Notes: generated by a model not told the origin, from the sequence alone. A stretch of 64,000 nt of DNA from Oscillospiraceae bacterium (GCA_015068425.1 SVKK01000001.1:104830-168829), one strand, 5' to 3'; counted from the stretch's first letter, positions 10,824 to 20,832 are shown. Made by a program: numbers and translations.

Positions 10824-13301
10824 TTATTCGTGGCTTTCTTCGGGGGTTTTTGCGAAATCCCGGAAGGATATGTTTACATCGCATTCGCCCTCTACACCGT
10901 CCACCTGAGCAGTGCCGTACTGCCACATATCGAAGTGGTAGATATAGTCAGGCGACTCCGTTGCATACTGGGCAAGCCATACAGGATAGCCGTCCAGCTT
11001 TGCCAAGTCAAGCTTAAGATAGGCAATCGACTTATTATAATACGTCATGGGAGTATAGCCCGCCTCGGCTATGCGGTTCATAAAGGCGATTGACGCATCG
11101 GTAACCACATCTCCGTCATAGCTGAGGGTTCTGGAGTCATAAACAAACATAGGCTCCCAGTCAAAGACCACCGGATAGTTTATCTCATAGCCTTCGATGG
11201 CATCCAGAAGGAACTCCGCCTCTTCAAGACCCTCCTCCTCGCTTGTTGCCTGAGAGAAGAAATAGACTCCAATATCCAGACCTGCTTCCGCAGCGCCCTT
11301 CATATTATCCTCAAAATAGGGGTCTAAACTCATCTTTCCCTCGGTATAGCCGCGGTATCCCGCACGGATGATGGCATAATCAAAGCCATCGGCTGCAAGA
11401 GCCTTCCAATCTATTTTATACTGATGCTGGCTTACATCAACACCGTAGCGGATGTCCATGGAGCTGTCATCATAATAGATGCGGTCCTTATAGGAGATGA
11501 AGCGGCTTTCATCAAGCTCATTCATAGGCAGGTCAAAGTTGATTTTTGCCCTGTCGCCCATAATGCAGATGAAGTTTTCGGCAACATATTCCTTGCCAAG
11601 GCTCAAAAGCTTGCAGAACTCGCCGCGCTTTATATTATCATCACCCTTGAAATATCTGCGTCCGTTTTCAAGGTTGCCGTCTATAATTCCCATATGGTAC
11701 AGCGCCAGCACCGCAGGGTCATCACTGTCCTTGAAGGGATTTTTCAGTTCCTCATCAAGCTCTATCTCCAGATAAGAAGCAAGCAGTTCGGCCGCCTGGC
11801 TGCGGTTTATGTATGCGTTGAGTCTAATTCCCTCTTTGCTTTCCAAAAAGCCTTTTTCCAAAGCAAAGTCCAGATATCCAACTGCCCAGTGTTCGTCCTC
11901 CCCGGCTTCAACAGCGGGGAAGCCGGAAATCATTGTCAAGGTTTTAAGCGCCTCTCCCCAGGTTACGAAGTTGCCCGGTCTGAAGCTGCCGTCGGGATAA
12001 CCGGCTATTATCCCCGCCTGCGCAAGGTCTGCCACATAGTCATAATACCATGCGTCCAGACGAAGGTCGAAGAAGTTATTCTCCCATTCCTCTTCTCCGT
12101 CAACCACAAGAGCGCTGGCCGAAAGTTTCCATGAAAGCTCATAGTCGGGGTCATCGTAGTTTATAAGCTCGTCCCTTTCAATCTCGAACATTTCCTCAAT
12201 CTCCTCCGTGGGGGCAGGAGTAGGACTGGGGGTGGCAGCGGGCTTCGCCGTTGGCGAAGGTGTCGGTGCAGGTGTTGCCGTGGGTTTGGGACTTGGGGTG
12301 GGTGCCGGGGTAGAAGTGGGCTTGGGCGCAGTAACAGGATTCTGACTGGGCTTGATCGTGGGCGTGGGTTTTGCCGTAGGCGCAGGACTGGGTTTTGGCG
12401 CAGGCGTAGGTGTCGGAACAGGCTCCGCAGTGGGCGTGGGGGTAGGTGCCGGTGTCGGAGCAGGCTCCGCAGTGGGCGCAGGGCTTGGCGTAGGCTCCGG
12501 AGTAGGCTCTGGAGTTGGCTCCGGAGCGGGCTCTGAATTGCTGCGCCACTTTGCGCTTACAAAATAGTTTCCGGAAACGGTACTGTCAGCTGTCAGCAGA
12601 ACTCCGGAATCTGTAAGCCAACCTTCAAGAGTGTATCCGCTGCGGCTTGCTGCGGGAAGAGTTCCGTAGGTGCCGCCGCTGCGGTAGCAGTTTACCTTGC
12701 GGTTGACGCTGCCTCCGTTACCGGAGCAGACAAGCCAGTTCCAGCCAGCAGAGTTGCCGCTGTAATCGCCGTAAAGGAACATCTTGGCCTCGGCAATGCG
12801 GCGGGCAAGAATCGCCTTGTTCACATTTCCGCCAACATGGCACCAGGCGGCAAAGGCGGAAACAACATCCTCAGCGGAATAATTCCACGCGCCGTTTATA
12901 ATCATTGAGGGCAGAGTGTTGGCAGCGGAAAGCCAGTAAGGTCCCAGATTGTAGGTCATAGAACACATGGCATCAAACTGCCCCTGAGTGACACTCAGAC
13001 CGTATCTTCCAAGAAATCTTCTGACCTCATCTGCAAAAATGTCCATTTTTTCTCTGAGAAGGGCTTCGGCATCCGCTTCGCTGATACCGTCGGGATAATC
13101 ATCGGGGTTTACTATGCAGCCATAGCCGATGCACCAGCCGCCCGCATCCTGATATAGGGTAGAGCTGAATCCTTCTCCGTATTTTATATAAGTGACAAGA
13201 GCGTCGGAATACGTCATTGAGCCTGCTGCCTGCACTTTTCCGGGACAAATCCCCACAAAAAGCAGCAAAACAAGCACCAGGGAAACTATACGCTTTCTCA
13301 A
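10824..13301 (-). CDS. Secreted multidomain cell-wall hydrolase: GH24-like lysozyme + InlB-type repeat + PT-rich linker + SLH domains + GH25 lysozyme
   Basis: [25 protein letters not shown]...[13 protein letters not shown] (GH24-like); [12 protein letters not shown]...; [11 protein letters not shown]...; [35 protein letters not shown] (SLH); [33 protein letters not shown]...VVFDWEP (GH25). TTG start at 13301 fits the RBS better than the ORF-track ATG at 13334. Confidence 0.85.
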   Translation of the reverse strand: MRKRIVSLVLVLLLFVGICPGKVQAAGSMTYSDALVTYIKYGEGFSSTLYQDAGGWCIGYGCIVNPDDYPDGISEADAEALLREKMDIFADEVRRFLGRYGLSVTQGQFDAMCSMTYNLGPYWLSAANTLPSMIINGAWNYSAEDVVSAFAAWCHVGGNVNKAILARRIAEAKMFLYGDYSGNSAGWNWLVCSGNGGSVNRKVNCYRSGGTYGTLPAASRSGYTLEGWLTDSGVLLTADSTVSGNYFVSAKWRSNSEPAPEPTPEPTPEPTPSPAPTAEPAPTPAPTPTPTAEPVPTPTPAPKPSPAPTAKPTPTIKPSQNPVTAPKPTSTPAPTPSPKPTATPAPTPSPTAKPAATPSPTPAPTEEIEEMFEIERDELINYDDPDYELSWKLSASALVVDGEEEWENNFFDLRLDAWYYDYVADLAQAGIIAGYPDGSFRPGNFVTWGEALKTLTMISGFPAVEAGEDEHWAVGYLDFALEKGFLESKEGIRLNAYINRSQAAELLASYLEIELDEELKNPFKDSDDPAVLALYHMGIIDGNLENGRRYFKGDDNIKRGEFCKLLSLGKEYVAENFICIMGDRAKINFDLPMNELDESRFISYKDRIYYDDSSMDIRYGVDVSQHQYKIDWKALAADGFDYAIIRAGYRGYTEGKMSLDPYFEDNMKGAAEAGLDIGVYFFSQATSEEEGLEEAEFLLDAIEGYEINYPVVFDWEPMFVYDSRTLSYDGDVVTDASIAFMNRIAEAGYTPMTYYNKSIAYLKLDLAKLDGYPVWLAQYATESPDYIYHFDMWQYGTAQVDGVEGECDVNISFRDFAKTPEESHE

Positions 13302-13510
13302 ATAAGCGCCTCCTTCCTGTGCGAAATGATTCAACGATTCTACATTTTACACCAACATGCATCATTTTCGCAAGCATTTCGTCATTATTGTGCTTTTTAT
13401 GAAAGAAAAACCTTCAAATTTAGTCAAAATTTTCTTTAAAAAGGGCTTTACTTTACCTCGCTAATGTGTTAGTATGATATCGAAATAAATCACCCATGGA
13501 GGTAAAGGAA

Positions 13511-14293
13511 ATGAAAAAGGTTTTTGCATTGGTTCTTATTCTGGCTCTTATGCTCACCCTCTGCGCCTGCGGCGGCAAGAGCGATGCCCAGACTCTGAAA
13601 GTCGGCTTTGATGCCGAATTCCCTCCCTACGGCTTCATCGCAGCCGACGGAAGCTACGACGGTTTTGACCTTGCTATGGCAGAAGAGCTTTGCAAGCGCC
13701 TTGGCTGGGAATTCGAAGCAGTTCCCATTGACTGGACCCAGAAGGACAACGAGCTGAAGGCCGGCAACATCAACTGCATCTGGAACGGCTTCACCTATAC
13801 CGGACGCGAGGATAAATACACCTGGTCCGACCCCTATGTTGACAACTCCATCGTTCTCGTTGTCAAGGCTGACAGCGGCATTACTTCCATGGCAGATCTG
13901 GCCGGCAAAACAGTTATGGCTCAGGGCGCATCCTCCGCAGCAGATGCCATCAATGGCAATGAGCAGTTCAAGAACAGCCTTTCTCAGGTTGTTGAGCTCC
14001 CCGACTACAACAGCGGCTTCATGGAGCTGAATCAGGGCACTGTTGACGCAGTTGCCGCCGATATCGGCGTTGCTCAGTTCCAGATCGCCAACAAATCCGG
14101 CGAGTATATCATTCTCGACGAAGCCATCTCCACCGAGCAGTACGCCGTCGGTTTCCTTCTTGGTAACACCGAGCTGTGCGAAGCTGTTAATGCCGAGCTG
14201 AAGAAGATGGCCGAAGACGGAACTATGCTGGCAATCGCACAGAACTATGTTGAGGCCGGTCTCGTTATCGATAACCTCTGCATGCTTGGCTAA
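13511..14293 (+). CDS. Amino-acid ABC transporter substrate-binding lipoprotein (SBP family 3)
   Basis: MKKVFALVLILALMLTLCACGGKS; GFDAEFPPYGFIAADGSYDGFDLAMAEEL. Confidence 0.93.
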   Translation: MKKVFALVLILALMLTLCACGGKSDAQTLKVGFDAEFPPYGFIAADGSYDGFDLAMAEELCKRLGWEFEAVPIDWTQKDNELKAGNINCIWNGFTYTGREDKYTWSDPYVDNSIVLVVKADSGITSMADLAGKTVMAQGASSAADAINGNEQFKNSLSQVVELPDYNSGFMELNQGTVDAVAADIGVAQFQIANKSGEYIILDEAISTEQYAVGFLLGNTELCEAVNAELKKMAEDGTMLAIAQNYVEAGLVIDNLCMLG

Positions 14294-14378
14294 TAAGCGC
14301 AGCAAAGCGAGAAAAAAGCAAATAGGGCGGGAACCGAAAGAGGTTCCCGCCCATTCCTGCTGAAATGAGGAAAAATAT

Positions 14379-15041
14379 ATGACAGTTCAAACTATGCTGA
14401 TGCTGCTAAGCAAAGGCTTTCTCACCACTCTTGCGATCTTCGCTCTCACCCTTCTGGGCTCTCTCCCGCTGGGTATTTTGGTCTATTTCGGACGCGTCAG
14501 CAAGATAAAACCAATACGTTGGATAATAAATGTCTACATATCTATTATGCGCGGCACACCTCTTATGCTGCAGCTGATGGTGGTGTTCTACGGTCCCAAT
14601 CTCCTTTTGGGTCTCAGCGTACCCTCCCAGTGGCGCTTTATGGCCTGCGTTCTGGCCTTCGTCATCAACTATGCTGCCTACTTCGCGGAGATTTACCGCG
14701 GAGGTATTGAGTCCATCTCCCCCGGTCAGTATGAGGCTGCGGAGGTTCTGGGCTACACCAAGGGTCAGACCTTCATCAAAATCATTCTGCCCCAGATGGT
14801 GAAAAACTGCCTTCCCAGCGTCACCAACGAGGTTATCACGCTGGTCAAGGACACCTCTCTCGCCTACGCAATAGGCACCGTAGAGATTTTTACCCGTGCA
14901 AAGCAGATAGTAACCGCTCCAAACATCAACTTCCACAGCATGCTGCCCTTCCTTGTGGCCGGTATTTTCTACTATATTTTCAACTATATAGTTGCTATTA
15001 TAATGGAACGCTGCGAGAAGTCTCTCGATTATTATCACTAA
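14379..15041 (+). CDS. Amino-acid ABC transporter permease (His/Glu/Gln type)
   Basis: IMRGTPLMLQLMVVFYG...EIYRGGIESISPGQYEAAEVLGYTKGQTF. Confidence 0.93.
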   Translation: MTVQTMLMLLSKGFLTTLAIFALTLLGSLPLGILVYFGRVSKIKPIRWIINVYISIMRGTPLMLQLMVVFYGPNLLLGLSVPSQWRFMACVLAFVINYAAYFAEIYRGGIESISPGQYEAAEVLGYTKGQTFIKIILPQMVKNCLPSVTNEVITLVKDTSLAYAIGTVEIFTRAKQIVTAPNINFHSMLPFLVAGIFYYIFNYIVAIIMERCEKSLDYYH

Positions 15042-15053
15042 GGAGGGAACGCT

Positions 15054-15812
15054 ATGATACTCGAGATGAAAAATATTAAGAAGAGCTTCGGTTCCCTTTC
15101 TGTTCTCAAGGGCATCAGCCTTTCCGTCGAAAAAGGCGAGGTTGTCAGTATAATCGGTCCCTCCGGCAGCGGCAAAAGCACTCTTCTGCGCTGCGCCACC
15201 TTCCTTGAAACCATAGACAGCGGAGACATTCTCTATCTTGGCAAGGCCGCTGTCAGCACCGACGAAAACGGAAAGGCGGCGTATGTGCCTTCCGCCGAGC
15301 TGAGAAAGATGAAAAGCTGCTACGGACTTGTATTTCAGCAATTCAACCTCTTTCCCCACTACAGCGTTCTGAAAAATATCACCGATGCCCCCATCAATGT
15401 GCTCAAACGCCCCAAGGACGAGGTAGCAGCCGAAGCTATGGTGCTTCTTGATAAAATGGGTCTTGGCGACAAAGCAGACGCATACCCCTGCCAGCTTTCC
15501 GGCGGTCAGCAGCAGCGCGTTGCCATAGCCCGCGCCCTTGCAATGAAGCCCGAGATACTCTTTTTCGACGAACCCACCTCCGCCCTTGACCCGGAACTGA
15601 CAGGCGAGGTTCTCAAGGTCATCAAGCAGTTGGCAGAGGACGATATGACCATGGTGGTCGTCACCCACGAAATGCCCTTCGCCCGCGCCGTCAGCGACAG
15701 AGTTATATTTATGGCAGATGGCTATATCGTTGAGCAGGGCTCCCCTGAAGAAGTTTTCGGTAATCCCAAGGAGGAACGCACCCGCCACTTCCTCCAGAAC
15801 TATCAAAGCTGA
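15054..15812 (+). CDS. Amino-acid ABC transporter ATP-binding protein
   Basis: [40 protein letters not shown]. Confidence 0.95.
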   Translation: MILEMKNIKKSFGSLSVLKGISLSVEKGEVVSIIGPSGSGKSTLLRCATFLETIDSGDILYLGKAAVSTDENGKAAYVPSAELRKMKSCYGLVFQQFNLFPHYSVLKNITDAPINVLKRPKDEVAAEAMVLLDKMGLGDKADAYPCQLSGGQQQRVAIARALAMKPEILFFDEPTSALDPELTGEVLKVIKQLAEDDMTMVVVTHEMPFARAVSDRVIFMADGYIVEQGSPEEVFGNPKEERTRHFLQNYQS

Positions 15813-15815
15813 AAT

Positions 15816-16601
15816 ATGTTTATTCAGTATGTTTTGGCCGACCCCACCGGCAATCTTACCGCCCTTGTTGAAACCTCCGTCGAGGCAGCCCGGCGTCAGC
15901 ATATAGCCGCGGCGCTTATGGAAAGCAAAAGGGAGATTGAGCAGCTGGGCTTTATCTCCCCTCCCCTTCGGGGTGGAGACATTGCCCTCACTATGGCAGG
16001 CGGCGAATTTTGCGGCAATGCCTGCCTTAGCGCGGGGGCATATCACCTGCGCAAAAATGGCAGAAGCTGCGGTATTGTCGCTGTGGAGATTTCAGGCGCG
16101 GACGGTCTTATAAGAGTGGAGCTTGAAAAGCTTGGAGAAAATGAATACGCAGGACGGGTGGAAATGCCCCTCCCCTTATCCTGCAAAAGGGTGGATTGCG
16201 CCGCGGGCGCGCTGAGCCTTATGCATTTTCCCGGTATATGCCATGCCATAGCCCCCGCAGATATGAGTCGCAGCGAGGCGGAGGAACTCATAGTTCCTCT
16301 ATGCAAGAATGTGGACTGCGAAGCTCTCGGTCTTATGCTGCTCAGCGAAGAAGATTGGAGTCTTTCTCCTCTTGTATATGTTCCGGGAGCAGCCAGCCTT
16401 TTCTGGGAGCGTTCCTGCGCCAGCGGCACCGCCGCCGTGGGTGCATATCTGGCGATGCGGGATAAGGAAAATGTTTCTGTAAGTCTGAGGCAGCCCGGAG
16501 GCACCTTGACTATCCTTTCCGAGTATAGCGGCGGGGAGGTTTCAAGGCTATTGATGGGCGGCAAAGTCTTGCTTGGGAGCAGCGAAAGCTTCCTATTTTA
16601 A
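15816..16601 (+). CDS. DapF-fold epimerase/racemase-like protein
   Basis: Paired Cys motifs GGEFCGNACLSAGAY and ERSCASGTAAVGAYLA; 4 nt after the transporter ATPase. Confidence 0.65.
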   Translation: MFIQYVLADPTGNLTALVETSVEAARRQHIAAALMESKREIEQLGFISPPLRGGDIALTMAGGEFCGNACLSAGAYHLRKNGRSCGIVAVEISGADGLIRVELEKLGENEYAGRVEMPLPLSCKRVDCAAGALSLMHFPGICHAIAPADMSRSEAEELIVPLCKNVDCEALGLMLLSEEDWSLSPLVYVPGAASLFWERSCASGTAAVGAYLAMRDKENVSVSLRQPGGTLTILSEYSGGEVSRLLMGGKVLLGSSESFLF

Positions 16602-16670
16602 AAAACTTTGTTTTTCCCTAAAAAATTTAAATTTTCCACTTGAATTGATTGCAAAATATATGTATTATCT

Positions 16671-16697
16671 ATTGGCACGCTCCGCAAGCGTGCCAAT
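16671..16697 (+). promoter_or_regulatory. 11-bp perfect hairpin immediately before RBS of the second SBP gene
   Basis: attggcacgct-ccgca-agcgtgccaat then agatttttcaggagg. Confidence 0.7.
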
Positions 16698-16719
16698 AGA
16701 TTTTTCAGGAGGTGCGGAC

Positions 16720-17529
16720 ATGAAAAGAATATTGGCTCTCATACTCGTGGCCGCCCTGTGTCTCGGTCTTGCAGGCTGCGGAAAAGATGAGCTCGGTTCC
16801 TACAGTGTTCTGGAGAAAATCGGCACAAAACAGTATGCCAGCATCTACCGCAGCAACGATCTCATTTCAGATGTGGTGGAAGCCTGCATAAGCGGTTTGG
16901 CAGCAAGCGGCAGTCTCAGCCGCCTTTCCGCCAAGTGGCTTGGCTCCGATTTCATAGAGATTGAGGGCAGCACCACCGCTTTGAGCGAAGTTGATATTCC
17001 CCCTGAGCGTGTGCTCATCATCGGTGTCGACACTGATGCCCCTCCCTTCGCCTATATGAACGGCGAAAATCTGGAAGGTTTTTCCGTTGATATCGCAAAC
17101 GCAATCGGCTCTTATATGGGCTGGGATGTGAAGATAATCCCCGTTAAGAGCGCGGAAATAGCCACTCAGCTCTCCTCCGGCAATATTGATTGCGCCCTTT
17201 GCTTCGCTCCCGAGTGTGTTGACGCAAGCAAGTATAGAATCGGTCAGGTTCTTATGGAGAGCGACATTGTCATTGCTGTTCCGGAAAACAGCAATGTCAA
17301 AAATATCCGCCGTATTCGCGGTGAGCGTATCGGCACCATAAGCGATCCTGCCCTGGAAAAGGCTATTTCCGAGCACGACAAGCTCGTCAAGCATTCCGAT
17401 GGTGCAACCGTTTATGTGACACCCCCCAGATGCATTTCCGCAATGGAAAAGGGTTGGTGCGTCGCCATCGTTATGGACATTCTGATGTTGGAGGCCTACG
17501 CCGCCCGCACTTATAATTACTTTGAATAA
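16720..17529 (+). CDS. SBP family 3-like lipoprotein with extra N-terminal segment
   Basis: MKRILALILVAALCLGLAGCGKD; VLIIGVDTDAPPFAYMNGENLEGFSVDIANAIGSYMGW. Confidence 0.8.
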   Translation: MKRILALILVAALCLGLAGCGKDELGSYSVLEKIGTKQYASIYRSNDLISDVVEACISGLAASGSLSRLSAKWLGSDFIEIEGSTTALSEVDIPPERVLIIGVDTDAPPFAYMNGENLEGFSVDIANAIGSYMGWDVKIIPVKSAEIATQLSSGNIDCALCFAPECVDASKYRIGQVLMESDIVIAVPENSNVKNIRRIRGERIGTISDPALEKAISEHDKLVKHSDGATVYVTPPRCISAMEKGWCVAIVMDILMLEAYAARTYNYFE

Positions 17530-17536
17530 TTTTCCC

Positions 17537-17567
17537 AAGAAAAAAGCACCGTGCATAAGCGCGGTGC
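17537..17567 (+). terminator. Rho-independent terminator
   Basis: aaaaaagcaccg-tgcataag-cggtgctttttg. Confidence 0.7.
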
Positions 17568-17627
17568 TTTTTGCATTTGCCCGCCGCGCCCTACGGAAGG
17601 GTTGGCGGTGTTGTTTGGCGCGCCGGA

Positions 17628-17712
17628 GTCGTCGCGCCCTACGGTGGGGTGCAAACGAAAAAACACCCTGCAATGTGTCTTTCCACACTGCAGGGTGTCA
17701 CTATTTTGTTTT
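17628..17712. repeat. 85-bp direct repeat copy 1 with terminator-like hairpin
   Basis: gtcgtcgcgccctacggtggggtgcaaacgaaaaaacaccctgcaatgtgtctttccacactgcagggtgtcactattttgtttt; nearly identical to 20450-20534. Confidence 0.9.
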
Positions 17713-17720
17713 CGCGCGGT

Positions 17721-18038
17721 TTAATCCAATATCGTTTTCAGATATGCCTCGTATTCATAGGGAATGCCTATGTCCTGTGTTTTATAATACCGCAAAAAGT
17801 CAACGGGGAAGGTAAAGTTTCCATCGTGATATACTCCAGCATTAAACTCCTCGCCAGTGAACATGTCAGTACAAATTTCGCTTGCGAGCCAATCCCCCAG
17901 AGATTCTATGTGATTAATTACCTTTTCCTTATCTATATCATTTTTGAACGACAAAAAATCCTCATATTCATCCGTTGGTTCCCCGTATGGCATCCCTTCC
18001 CAGAAGCCGAATGTGAGTTTTCCGTTTTCAATTATCAT
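17721..18038 (-). CDS. Candidate immunity protein for upstream toxin
   Basis: 105 aa acidic protein; ATG overlaps the stop of the 817-aa toxin-like ORF. Confidence 0.55.
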   Translation of the reverse strand: MIIENGKLTFGFWEGMPYGEPTDEYEDFLSFKNDIDKEKVINHIESLGDWLASEICTDMFTGEEFNAGVYHDGNFTFPVDFLRYYKTQDIGIPYEYEAYLKTILD

Positions 18039-20488
18039 TTCAATCTCCTCCGTTCATTTGGCTTGTATGCGTTAAAGAACCCCTTATTGTTTCTTCCTAT
18101 TTCAAATGTACCATCATCATTGAAAATTAGCAAGTCATTGGGTGCATAAACAGTAACACCAAGTGCATTTGCCAGTTCTTCGGCAAAGCAATAGTCATCA
18201 TCCGTTTTCCTACCGGTATTGCACGACAAAAGCCGTATCTCCTGACCATTATAGTCCTTGTTATGCTTTATTATTGCTGCCAGCAATCTTGGTGACATAT
18301 TCACTTCTCGACCGCCAAACGCAACAGATTGCGATGTTCCATGCATAGCAACATCGAACTTATTCCCATCGGGTTTGACTAATTTTGCTCTTTCAAAAAG
18401 GACATCGTCCTTTGAAAACGCAGTGAATCCCTGTTTGATTTTGGTTGTGCCTCTTGCAACTATTTCGCCGAGCTTATCTCTTGCGTCGGCATAGAATGAT
18501 TCTTCAGAAAAATCTTCTTCTGCTTCTTTAATCAACCGCTGCAGTTCAGCTTCGCGCGATTTTATGTGATCCGCGTAGATGGTGGGCATTGAGGCGATTG
18601 ACTCAAATTCTGTCTTGCGGGAGTTCTGCATAGCCTTTTCTATTTGCCTCTGCAGCAGTCTTTGGGTGTAAAGATTACCGTTTCTCTTCGCCTGTTTCAG
18701 GAGTTGTTCGGTATATAACAGCGGAAACTGTTCGCTCGTAGTCCTGCCGCTCAAGCTTGGCATACGCTTTGTAAACTGCTCACTTCCATTGACAACCTCG
18801 AGGAAGTCTGCTACACTTATATTAGTAAGAGTGCCATCGGCGATGTGCTGCGCATCTATTTGCGTACCCACCGTGTTAACGTTGGTGCTCTTATTTTGCG
18901 TCTTATTACTTGCAATAAGAATGTGTAAGGTTGGGTCGCGGTTATCAAAGAACTTGACCGTCATTTTAACAGGTATCAGTCTTTCTCCATCCTGTAGTAC
19001 ACTGAACAATGTAGCCGCCGCCTGCACGTGTCCGTCCGATGTGGGCGGTTTTTCGTCAACATGAGCTTCTGCGGGATATGCGTTCTCGCAAAGTTCTTTG
19101 AGGTTGGCATTTACGAGAGCAAGGTCGTCAAAGTTCTTTCCGCTTTCCTGTTCTTGATGCCCCAAACTCCGTCTAAGTCCATTTCCCGAATACTCAAAGC
19201 TTACATCAAGTGCGGGGTTCTGGTACTTTGTGAATATACCCAGTTTGCGCAAGATTGGTGCAAGATATTTGCCCGCATCCTGCTTGCGCACTCCGCTTAA
19301 CATAGACTTGTCAAAATGCTCTCCGCTTCCCTTTTGGGCGGCGGTTATTTTTATACTCGCATTTTTCAAGCGCTCATTTCTTTCGCTCTCGCTTTCTGTC
19401 ACCATTTTTCTAAGCGTCACACTGTCTCCGCGAGCAATTGAACTTGCCGTTTCCTCTGCAGCCTGAGCTGTTACGCTCTCAAGGTCTTCCGCGGTGGGGA
19501 GTTTGCCGTTTCCTCCGCGAATAATGTCTGCAGTTCCAAAAAGCACCGAAGTAATGCCGCCGACAAGCGCATTATACCAAGCATCTTTGCTTACTTCTTT
19601 CCAACTGCGCTCGTCCATTTTGGTGGTAAGTTTATCGATATACTTTTGTCCATACTCCGCAATGAATTCTTCCGCGCCTTCACCGACAGCACCGATGATA
19701 ATATTGAGCGCAGTTTTGCCCGCTTCGGACTTGGCAACCTTGTTAACAAACCATGTGAGAGCGTTATCTGCAGCACCGCCTCCCAACGAACCCGCAAAGC
19801 CGAACATCTTTTCGGTTGCGAGCTCAACGGTGGCAGTTCCGAGAGCATAAATGGATGCCTCGGACTCAACAGCCCCGTTTTTTAATGCGCTCTGCTTTGC
19901 GTTGCCGTAGGCGCTTGCGAAGGTAATGACCTCACCAAGACCGGGTACGAGGCGGGTCGGCATTTTTGCAAGCATACCGCCTGCGCCTTGTGCCACATCG
20001 CCTATAAGGTTGCCGACCTTGCCGAAATCCGCATCGGCGAATTTCTCCTCGGTCTCTGCAACATAGTTATCTCCGAAGTTAGTCAACGTCTTGGTTGGGC
20101 GCTGAGTGATATTCTCCGCCTGTTGGGCGTTTATGCCGTACTTGTCGATATGACTTTCCATAGCTGCTTTTGCATAAGGGTTCTTTGTGCTTGCAGCAGC
20201 TCCCCGCAGAGCGTTGTTGTGCTGAAGCTCTCCGCTTTTGACCATTCCCTGATACCAGTACCCCGCAGCGTTTGCCGTGCCTTCCACAGCTTCCGCTGCA
20301 CCGCCTACAAACTTGCGCCCGACATAGTTTCCAAAGGAGGGCTTTTCCACCAACCGGCGGTAACCCGCGTTATTGGCCTGCACTCCCGCAGCGAAGCCCG
20401 TCAGGGGCTTTGTGCTTGCAGGTTGCGGCGATGTTTGCGGCGTGGTGTGGTCGTCGCGCCCTACGGTGGGGTGCAAACGAAAAAACAC
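18035..20488 (-). CDS. Polyvalent/polymorphic toxin-like phage protein with C-terminal caspase-like (clan CD-type) domain
   Basis: N-terminal KPLTGFAAGVQANNAGYR shared with 21108-25067; LPD-like middle; C-terminal KFDVAMHGTSQ...QEIRLLSCNTGRK...FAEELANALGVTVYAPND. Confidence 0.6.
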   Translation of the reverse strand: MFFRLHPTVGRDDHTTPQTSPQPASTKPLTGFAAGVQANNAGYRRLVEKPSFGNYVGRKFVGGAAEAVEGTANAAGYWYQGMVKSGELQHNNALRGAAASTKNPYAKAAMESHIDKYGINAQQAENITQRPTKTLTNFGDNYVAETEEKFADADFGKVGNLIGDVAQGAGGMLAKMPTRLVPGLGEVITFASAYGNAKQSALKNGAVESEASIYALGTATVELATEKMFGFAGSLGGGAADNALTWFVNKVAKSEAGKTALNIIIGAVGEGAEEFIAEYGQKYIDKLTTKMDERSWKEVSKDAWYNALVGGITSVLFGTADIIRGGNGKLPTAEDLESVTAQAAEETASSIARGDSVTLRKMVTESESERNERLKNASIKITAAQKGSGEHFDKSMLSGVRKQDAGKYLAPILRKLGIFTKYQNPALDVSFEYSGNGLRRSLGHQEQESGKNFDDLALVNANLKELCENAYPAEAHVDEKPPTSDGHVQAAATLFSVLQDGERLIPVKMTVKFFDNRDPTLHILIASNKTQNKSTNVNTVGTQIDAQHIADGTLTNISVADFLEVVNGSEQFTKRMPSLSGRTTSEQFPLLYTEQLLKQAKRNGNLYTQRLLQRQIEKAMQNSRKTEFESIASMPTIYADHIKSREAELQRLIKEAEEDFSEESFYADARDKLGEIVARGTTKIKQGFTAFSKDDVLFERAKLVKPDGNKFDVAMHGTSQSVAFGGREVNMSPRLLAAIIKHNKDYNGQEIRLLSCNTGRKTDDDYCFAEELANALGVTVYAPNDLLIFNDDGTFEIGRNNKGFFNAYKPNERRRLK

Positions 20489-20534
20489 CCTGCAATGTGT
20501 CTTTCCACACTGCAGGGTGTCGATATTTTGTTTT
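20450..20534. repeat. 85-bp direct repeat copy 2 with terminator-like hairpin
   Basis: Nearly identical to 17628-17712; overlaps the start of the 817-aa ORF. Confidence 0.9.
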
Positions 20535-20563
20535 TTTATCTATTGGTCATTAGACTATCCAAT

Positions 20564-20830
20564 TCATTCTATAGTTCCAAGATATTCGCCACTGTTTATC
20601 AGTTCAAGGTTTTCCATAGGCGGTACACTGAACCACTCAACTCGTCCATTTTCTTTAAACACATAGAACATTGGTGCGGGTGTCAAAACAGTATCTTTAT
20701 CCGCGCTGAAAATAAATGCCCATCGATCCTTTATTTCAGCCGCAGCACCATGTTTAAAGTTCGGGAATTTTTCCGCCTTTATTTCTTTCGCAATAGATAA
20801 TGCCTTTTCAAACGTAATCATAAAATTCAC
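20564..20830 (-). CDS. Small immunity-like protein
   Basis: 88 aa MNFMITFEKALSIAKEIKAEKF...; second gene after the papain-fold toxin. Confidence 0.45.
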   Translation of the reverse strand: MNFMITFEKALSIAKEIKAEKFPNFKHGAAAEIKDRWAFIFSADKDTVLTPAPMFYVFKENGRVEWFSVPPMENLELINSGEYLGTIE

Positions 20831-20832
20831 CT

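Noticed and set aside
12196-12549. Repetitive ORFs in the PT-rich linker region
   Set aside because: Alternate-frame readings of the PTPEPTP/PAPTPTP linker of the lysozyme protein.
14406-16046. 546-aa minus-strand ORF
   Set aside because: Lies opposite the amino-acid permease, ATPase and racemase-like genes; shadow ORF.
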